Positions 40,670-44,627 of a stretch of DNA of 44,627 nucleotides are shown one piece after another; positions within the stretch are counted from its first letter, which is position 1; the number at the start of each line of letters is the position of its first letter. The stretch lies in NCBI GenBank assembly GCA_045130275.1, contig JBGUPL010000126.1, positions 1 through 44,627 of the forward strand, written 5' to 3'. The notes beneath the pieces were generated by a model. It saw nothing but the letters and a program-made list of their open reading frames with translations. It was not told where the DNA came from and made no database searches. Source of the stretch: F23-D06 sp045130275. GTDB lineage: Bacteria; Bacteroidota; Bacteroidia; Bacteroidales; WCHB1-69. The translations under genes were made by a program, and so were the position numbers.

Positions 40670-40692
40670 AGGTGTAGAAACACCTTTTTTTA
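40670..40692 (+). terminator. Terminator or attenuator hairpin
   Basis: AGGTGT (40670-40675) pairs with ACACCT (40680-40685) around AGAA, followed by a run of T. It lies within about 20 nt of the -7 box at 40642, so most transcripts from that promoter would end very early. Confidence 0.6.
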
Positions 40693-40712
40693 AAATCTAG
40701 GAAACGTGATTT

Positions 40713-40796
40713 ATGAAACGGAAAATCTATGACAAATTAGTACAATGTAAGCAAGAGCAGGATGGCACCAACCGCCACAACATCCGATCTACATGA
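40713..40796 (+). pseudogene. Remnant of an ATPase gene (N-terminus only)
   Basis: The frame gives 27 residues beginning MKRKIYDKLVQCKQEQDG and then stops. This opening closely resembles the N-terminus of the AAA-ATPase/DUF4143 family common in Bacteroidota, whose next residues should form the Walker A motif. Here that part is missing and the sequence passes into the spacer before the phospholipase-D-like gene. I read it as a deletion remnant, based on family memory of a short stretch only. Confidence 0.35.
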
Positions 40797-40824
40797 CACC
40801 TCTGTTATAACCCCAACTTGCATT

Positions 40825-41337
40825 ATGCTCACCTACATCTCCAACACCGACCACTACAACCTCGTCCTCTCCCGCGTGGCCTCCGTCAGGAAGTCGCTGT
40901 GGATTGGCACCGCCGACATCAAGGACCTCTACGTGAAAGTCGGGGACGGCACGATGCCGTTCCTCGCGGTACTGGCACAGTTAGTGCGGAAGGGCGTGGA
41001 GGTACGCCTCATCCACGCCAAGGAGCCGGGTCCGGCCTTCCGCGAGGACTTCGACAAGTACCCGTCGTTGGCGAAAGGGTTGGAGCGGGTGCTCTGTCCC
41101 CGGGTCCACTTTAAGATGCTGGTCTTCGACGGCAGCGCGGTCTATTTCGGCAGTGCGAACCTCACCGGCGCGGGCATCGGCATGAAAGGGACCAACACCC
41201 GCAACTTCGAGGCGGGTATCCTCACCGACGAGCCCGAACTGGTGCGTCAAGCCATGCAGCAGTTCGACAAGGTCTGGATGGGACTGCACTGCACGAAATG
41301 CCTGCGGCGGAAGTACTGCGGGGACCCGATAGCGTAA
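40825..41337 (+). CDS. Phospholipase-D-like protein with one HKD motif
   Basis: This 170-residue protein has one PLD half-domain: His95, Lys97 and Asp102 in VHFKMLVFDG, followed by YFGSANLTGAG, the usual Gly-Ser and Asn of the HKD active site. Preceding strands are SLWIGTADIKD and VEVRLIHAK. The C-terminus has a Cys cluster (Cys156, Cys159, Cys165 in LHCTKCLRRKYCG) that may bind a metal. One-HKD proteins act as dimers and include nucleases such as Nuc and BfiI. I start at ATG 40825 because an upstream in-frame ATG adds a low-complexity tail. No dyad promoter precedes it. Confidence 0.78.
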   Translation: MLTYISNTDHYNLVLSRVASVRKSLWIGTADIKDLYVKVGDGTMPFLAVLAQLVRKGVEVRLIHAKEPGPAFREDFDKYPSLAKGLERVLCPRVHFKMLVFDGSAVYFGSANLTGAGIGMKGTNTRNFEAGILTDEPELVRQAMQQFDKVWMGLHCTKCLRRKYCGDPIA

Positions 41338-41449
41338 CCATCATTGTTGCATAGAGCATCCATTGGCAAATAAAAGCATATTGATGGAACCATCCATTTG
41401 CCTGTCTTAAATAAAACAAATAACGTGCATAATATTCAACAAAATTTTG

Positions 41450-41457
41450 TATTTTTG
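41450..41457 (+). promoter_or_regulatory. -7 promoter box TATTTTTG for hipBA
   Basis: Match to TAnnTTTG followed by CGCA, 32 nt upstream of the hipB-like ATG at 41490. No dyad lies at the -11 spacing. Confidence 0.65.
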
Positions 41458-41489
41458 CGCATTATTTTGAACATTATAAAAGAAGGATC

Positions 41490-41819
41490 ATGAAAAGACC
41501 GCTATTGCCCAAATATAAGAGAATGCTGGACACTTTGGGGGAAAATATCCGATTGGCGAGACTGCGCCGTGACTATTCCACGGAACAGGTGGCCGAAAGA
41601 GCCGGCATTTCACGCAACACCGTCATCAAGATCGAGCACGGCGACGAAGGTGTTTCCTTGGGCTCCTATTTTCGCGTACTCATAGTGTTGGGACTCCATA
41701 ACGATCTCTTGCTCCTTGCCAAGGACGATGTGCTCGGCCGCAAGATTCAGGATGCCGGTTTGACCGTGCGCCGCCGCAGCACCAAAATCAAAACAGAAAA
41801 CATGCCGCAACATGAATAA
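41490..41819 (+). CDS. HipB-like helix-turn-helix antitoxin
   Basis: This 109-residue protein has an XRE-type helix-turn-helix at about residues 15-70 (LGENIRLARLRRDYSTEQVAERAGISRNTVIKIEHGD) and a basic tail (VRRRSTKIKTEN). It overlaps the downstream hipA-like gene by 8 nt, the classical arrangement in which HipB represses the operon and neutralises HipA. The tail is longer than that of E. coli HipB. Confidence 0.85.
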   Translation: MKRPLLPKYKRMLDTLGENIRLARLRRDYSTEQVAERAGISRNTVIKIEHGDEGVSLGSYFRVLIVLGLHNDLLLLAKDDVLGRKIQDAGLTVRRRSTKIKTENMPQHE

Positions 41820-43053
41820 AGACATCTACATCTATTTCGACGACGCATACACGGAACGGCCTTTACTGGTAGGGGTTCTCTCGGCACAGGCCTTGAGAGG
41901 AAAGGAGGTCTTTTCGTTCTCTTTCACTGACGAATGGCTGGCCCGTCATCAAGGGAAATTGCTTGACCCCGACCTGCAGCTCTATTCCGGCAAACAATAT
42001 CTTCCAGACGATAAAAACAATTTCGGCATCTTTTTGGACTCGTCACCCGACCGTTGGGGACGCGTATTGCTGGACAGACGGGAAGGCATCTGCGCCCGAG
42101 ACGAGAATCGAAATCGCAAACATTTACAGGAAAGCGACTATCTGTTAGGGGTGTTCGATGAATGCCGCATGGGAGCCTTGCGTATGAAAAGTTCACCCGA
42201 TGGAGATTTTTTGGACAATGACGCTCGCTTTTCAACGCCACCATTTTCCTCTTTGAGAGAGCTGGAAATGGCGGTGAACCATATAGAAACGGATAAAGAC
42301 AAAGATGTCAACAAATGGCTTGTGATGCTGTTGGCACCGGGATCCTCACTCGGAGGTGCACGTCCCAAGGCCAATGTTCGGGCTGCCGACGATCATCTGT
42401 GGATTGCAAAGTTCCCGAGTCGGAACGACAAGACCAATGTCGGTGCATGGGAGGCGGTGACCATGAGTCTGGCGCAGCAATGCGGCATTCGGGTGGCTCC
42501 ATTTCAAGTACGCACGCTGTCTGGGAGACATTCCACTTTCATGACTCGCCGCTTTGACCGTGACATCCGCAATCGCCGCATCCATTTTACTTCCGCCATG
42601 ACCATGCTGGGGTACGCTGACGGAGCGACAGACGGATGCAGCTATCTGGAACTGTTTGACTGGATTAGCCGGAACTGCTGTCATGTACAGGACAATCTTC
42701 TGGAACTTTGGCGGCGGATCGTATTCAACATCGCGGTGTCCAATTGCGACGATCATCTACGCAATCACGGTTTTCTCCTTACGCCGCAGGGCTGGACGCT
42801 GTCGCCCGCATACGACCTCAATCCGCAAAAGTATGGCACAGGGCTCAGCCTTAACATCAACGAGAACGACAATGCCCTCGACTTTACGTTAGCTTTGGAA
42901 GTGGCTCCTTTCGCGGGTTTAACAAGATCCACCGCAATATCCATCATGGAAAAAACGCAAGAAGTCGTATCCCACTGGCAAACCATTGCAGCCCATCATC
43001 ACATTCCCAAAGATGAAATGGAGGTGATGACTGGTGCATTTAATCATAAATAA
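41812..43053 (+). CDS. HipA-family serine/threonine kinase toxin
   Basis: This 413-residue protein belongs to the HipA toxins, which phosphorylate targets such as glutamyl-tRNA synthetase and cause growth arrest. It contains the Couple_hipA-like N-terminal domain (about 1-140), then a P-loop-like GSSLGGARPK (177-186) with the autophosphorylated-serine region. The ATP-binding lysine is in LWIAKFPS (Lys200). The catalytic motif NCDDHLRNHGFLL holds Asp313 and Asn318, and the metal-binding Asp335 is in SPAYDLNP. All key residues are present, so it is probably active. It overlaps hipB by 8 nt. Confidence 0.9.
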   Translation: MNKDIYIYFDDAYTERPLLVGVLSAQALRGKEVFSFSFTDEWLARHQGKLLDPDLQLYSGKQYLPDDKNNFGIFLDSSPDRWGRVLLDRREGICARDENRNRKHLQESDYLLGVFDECRMGALRMKSSPDGDFLDNDARFSTPPFSSLRELEMAVNHIETDKDKDVNKWLVMLLAPGSSLGGARPKANVRAADDHLWIAKFPSRNDKTNVGAWEAVTMSLAQQCGIRVAPFQVRTLSGRHSTFMTRRFDRDIRNRRIHFTSAMTMLGYADGATDGCSYLELFDWISRNCCHVQDNLLELWRRIVFNIAVSNCDDHLRNHGFLLTPQGWTLSPAYDLNPQKYGTGLSLNINENDNALDFTLALEVAPFAGLTRSTAISIMEKTQEVVSHWQTIAAHHHIPKDEMEVMTGAFNHK

Positions 43054-43065
43054 ATAAACAATAGT

Positions 43066-43560
43066 ATGACCGACTTTGCCGCCATAGATTTCGAGACCGC
43101 TAACGGACAGCGCAGCAGCGTCTGCAGCGTGGGCGTGGTGGTGGTGCGCGGCGGTGTCATCACCGACACGTTCTACTCGCTCATCCATCCCGAACCCGAC
43201 TACTACGCTTGGTTCTGTCAGGAAGTACACGGGCTCTCGCACGAGGACACCGACAACGCGCCCGTGTTCCCCGTCGTGTGGCGACAGATCGAGCCGCTGA
43301 TCGAAGGGTTGCCACTGGTGGCGCACAACAGTCCTTTTGACGAGGGCTGCCTCAAGGCCGTGTTCCGCGTCTATCAGATGGACTATCCCGACTACCAGTT
43401 CTTCTGCACCTGCCGGGCTTCGCGCCGCCACTTCGGACGCCGACTGCCCAACCACCAGCTGCACACCGTGGCCGAGGCCTGCGGCTGCCCGATGACCAAC
43501 CACCACCACGCGTTGGCTGACGCGGAGGCCTGCGCGAAAATTGCGATGCAACTGTTGTAG
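43066..43560 (+). CDS. DEDDh 3'-5' exonuclease (DnaQ-like)
   Basis: This 164-residue single-domain exonuclease has the four acidic residues and histidine of the DnaQ superfamily: Asp8 and Glu10 in FAAIDFETA, Asp92 in VAHNSPFDEG, and His147 and Asp152 in HHHALADAEA. It resembles the exonuclease domain of Pol III epsilon but has no polymerase-binding tail, so it is likely a stand-alone repair or RNA-trimming enzyme. It starts 12 nt after hipA and may be cotranscribed with it. Confidence 0.9.
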   Translation: MTDFAAIDFETANGQRSSVCSVGVVVVRGGVITDTFYSLIHPEPDYYAWFCQEVHGLSHEDTDNAPVFPVVWRQIEPLIEGLPLVAHNSPFDEGCLKAVFRVYQMDYPDYQFFCTCRASRRHFGRRLPNHQLHTVAEACGCPMTNHHHALADAEACAKIAMQLL

Positions 43561-43770
43561 GGACGACAATGGCTGTGTGGGTCGACAACTTGGACAACCA
43601 TCAGCCAAAACAGGGAGACAATACTTTTTCTAATATTTTAATCTTTAAATTCGACGGTCATAAATACATTTTTTCGGCGAATCATACGAATTGTGCGAAT
43701 TATTGTGCCGCCCCTACCGGGGCTATTCGGGAATCGTGCCGATGTCCCGACCCGTAACATGCATCGCAAT
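43561..43770. other. Gene-free spacer, left part
   Basis: AT-rich sequence with no plausible gene, then GC-rich fragments (CCCCTACCGGGGC near 43710) that resemble the palindrome repeated further right. Confidence 0.55.
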
Positions 43771-43904
43771 GTCCCGACAGGAACAAAAGCTCGGTAGAAA
43801 GGGGGCATTTCGGTTGCCACAGACCCCGGTAGGGGTCAAAGCTCGGTAGAACAGTGCGGGTTCGGTTGTCATCAGACCCCGGTAGGGGTCAAAGCTCGGT
43901 AGAA
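43771..43904. repeat. Three spaced repeat units with palindromic core
   Basis: AAAGCTCGGTAGAA occurs at 43786-43799, 43838-43851 and 43891-43904, giving 52- and 53-bp periods. The last two copies are each preceded by the perfect palindrome GACCCCGGTAGGGGTC (43822-43837, 43875-43890). The first has only a degenerate version, GTCCCGACAGGAAC. Confidence 0.9.
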
Positions 43905-43907
43905 AAA

Positions 43908-43956
43908 TTGTCAGCAATTTCCGTCATATTGTCACAAAAAAATGGACAATTTGTCA
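43908..43956 (+). promoter_or_regulatory. Three phased TTGTCA boxes, likely activator sites
   Basis: TTGTCA occurs at 43908-43913, 43929-43934 and 43951-43956, spaced 21 and 22 bp (two helical turns). The third is part of the dyad GACAATTTGTC (43945-43955). They lie about 35-80 bp upstream of the sigma-54 -24 element, where enhancer-binding proteins normally sit. Confidence 0.6.
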
Positions 43957-43988
43957 AAAAATGAGTAAAATTGGCATTGAAAACGGGT

Positions 43989-44004
43989 TGGCACGCACCT
44001 TGCA
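43989..44004 (+). promoter_or_regulatory. Sigma-54 (RpoN) promoter for the Hsp20 gene
   Basis: TGGCACGCACCTTGCA matches the consensus TGGCACG-N4-TTGCA exactly, with GG at 43990-43991 and GC at 44002-44003, 12 bp apart. The start codon is 86 nt downstream. Confidence 0.85.
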
Positions 44005-44090
44005 ATATAGGTAGCGTCGCCGATGCGAGAGCGGAGGCGGACAGAAACGAAAAAATTAAAAAGTCTAACAATAAAAGAAAGGAGTTCATT

Positions 44091-44516
44091 ATGCTACCCG
44101 TTATGTTTAAAAACAGTTGGTTTCCGACCATGTTCGAAGATTTCTTGAACAGCGACATCATGCCGCGCACCAACACCACAGCTCCGGCCGTGAATGTTAG
44201 AGAAGACGAAAAGGCCTACACGATGGAAGTGGCCGCCCCCGGCATCAAGAAGGAATTCTGCCGCGTGAGCATCAACGACGAAGGCAACCTCTGCGTCGCC
44301 ATCGAGAACAAGATGGAACACAAGGAAGAGGAGAAAAAGCACCACTATCTGCGCCGCGAATTCTCCTACACGAACTACGAGCAGAACTACACCCTGCCCG
44401 AGGACATCGATAAGGACCACATCGAAGCCAAAGTGGAGCACGGAATCCTCACCATCACCCTGCCGAGATTGCAGAAGGAGGAACCCAAACTCGCCCGCAC
44501 CATCGCCATCGGGTAA
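44091..44516 (+). CDS. Hsp20/alpha-crystallin small heat-shock protein
   Basis: This 141-residue chaperone holds unfolding proteins under stress. It has a short N-terminal arm (MLPVMFKNSWFPTMFEDFLN) and an alpha-crystallin domain from about residue 32 (PAVNVREDEKAYTMEVAAPGIKKEF). The signature EAKVEHGILTITLPRL falls at about 112-127, followed by a C-terminal extension ending RTIAIG, which carries the I-x-I anchor. I start at 44091, since it follows an unusually good AAAGGAG ribosome site (44078-44084) and gives the normal N-terminus. Sigma-54 control and phased upstream boxes suggest stress-specific induction. Confidence 0.93.
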   Translation: MLPVMFKNSWFPTMFEDFLNSDIMPRTNTTAPAVNVREDEKAYTMEVAAPGIKKEFCRVSINDEGNLCVAIENKMEHKEEEKKHHYLRREFSYTNYEQNYTLPEDIDKDHIEAKVEHGILTITLPRLQKEEPKLARTIAIG

Positions 44517-44539
44517 TTTTCAATCAAAGCCAATGATTT

Positions 44540-44574
44540 AACGCCGCATTCGCAAGAGTGCGGCGTTTTTTTTC
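44540..44574 (+). terminator. Rho-independent terminator after Hsp20
   Basis: AACGCCGCA (44540-44548) pairs with TGCGGCGTT (44559-44567) around a 10-nt loop, followed by a run of T. Confidence 0.92.
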
Positions 44575-44612
44575 TTTAAACATCGTTATTCAGCGCATAT
44601 TTGGATTTTATG

Positions 44613-44627
44613 TACCTTTGCCGCATG
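44613..44627 (+). promoter_or_regulatory. -7 promoter box TACCTTTG and start of a truncated gene
   Basis: TACCTTTG (44613-44620) is followed by CCGC and an ATG at 44625-44627, the last three bases of the window. If that ATG is the start the transcript would be nearly leaderless, but the window does not allow a test. Confidence 0.5.

Noticed and set aside
26000..41340. Integrative element with att sites or transposase
   Set aside because: No integrase, transposase, mobilisation gene or tRNA-linked direct repeat was found at the island edges.
43771..43904. CRISPR array
   Set aside because: Only three repeats, one of them degenerate. The intervening segments are themselves similar to one another and no cas genes are present.
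43971..44090. Upstream extension of the Hsp20 frame
   Set aside because: It overlaps the sigma-54 promoter, and the ATG at 44091 has a good ribosome site and gives the usual N-terminus.

Overview
The window looks like a chromosome segment from a member of the Bacteroidota, most likely order Bacteroidales. The evidence is the promoter signature TAnnTTTG in front of most genes, a type IX secretion component (PorQ), a protein with a type IX sorting tail, a TonB-dependent receptor with a carboxypeptidase-like N-terminal domain, a FISUMP-domain protein, and the near absence of Shine-Dalgarno sequences. I cannot name the species.

Positions 1-26,000 are mostly ordinary core genome: tRNA-Arg(CCG); a YggS-type PLP protein; an outer-membrane barrel; murB; an AsmA-like protein; sufE; small lipoproteins; an SDR enzyme; an LD-carboxypeptidase; an acyltransferase; then on the minus strand a DegT aminotransferase with porQ, and dnaG with an S41 protease. 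These are followed by a C69 dipeptidase, a CapA-like protein, mreB, a FISUMP protein, tRNA-Asp(GTC), a TonB-dependent receptor and a type IX cargo protein.

Positions 26,000-41,340 are an accessory island and the most interesting part. It encodes a WYL-domain regulator, a divergent AAA+ ATPase, an ADP-ribosylglycohydrolase (DraG family), an RtcB RNA ligase, three PD-(D/E)XK-type nucleases (two of them paralogues), a one-HKD phospholipase-D-like protein and about ten small or unrecognised proteins. Ten transcription units here, including the WYL gene itself, share one promoter design. A 15-bp dyad (TGCC-N7-GGCA, variants allowed) is followed by exactly 11 nt and then the -7 box TAnnTTTG. I checked about four promoters outside the island or outside this set (16475, 41450, 40642 and 44613) and none has it. 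The regulator-ATPase intergenic region carries three such dyads spaced about three helical turns apart. I infer a WYL-controlled regulon that could respond to nucleic-acid damage, RNA cleavage or phage. At three sites the dyad is preceded, 2 nt away, by a strong hairpin. Five genes share a second element, a conserved leader with core AGTTGCGCCCGACACG 12-29 nt before the start codon.

Positions 41,400-44,627 hold a HipB/HipA toxin-antitoxin pair, a DEDDh exonuclease, a repeat-rich spacer, and an Hsp20 gene behind a textbook sigma-54 promoter with three phased TTGTCA boxes. A final promoter and an ATG at the window edge start another gene. No transposase, integrase or CRISPR array was seen.
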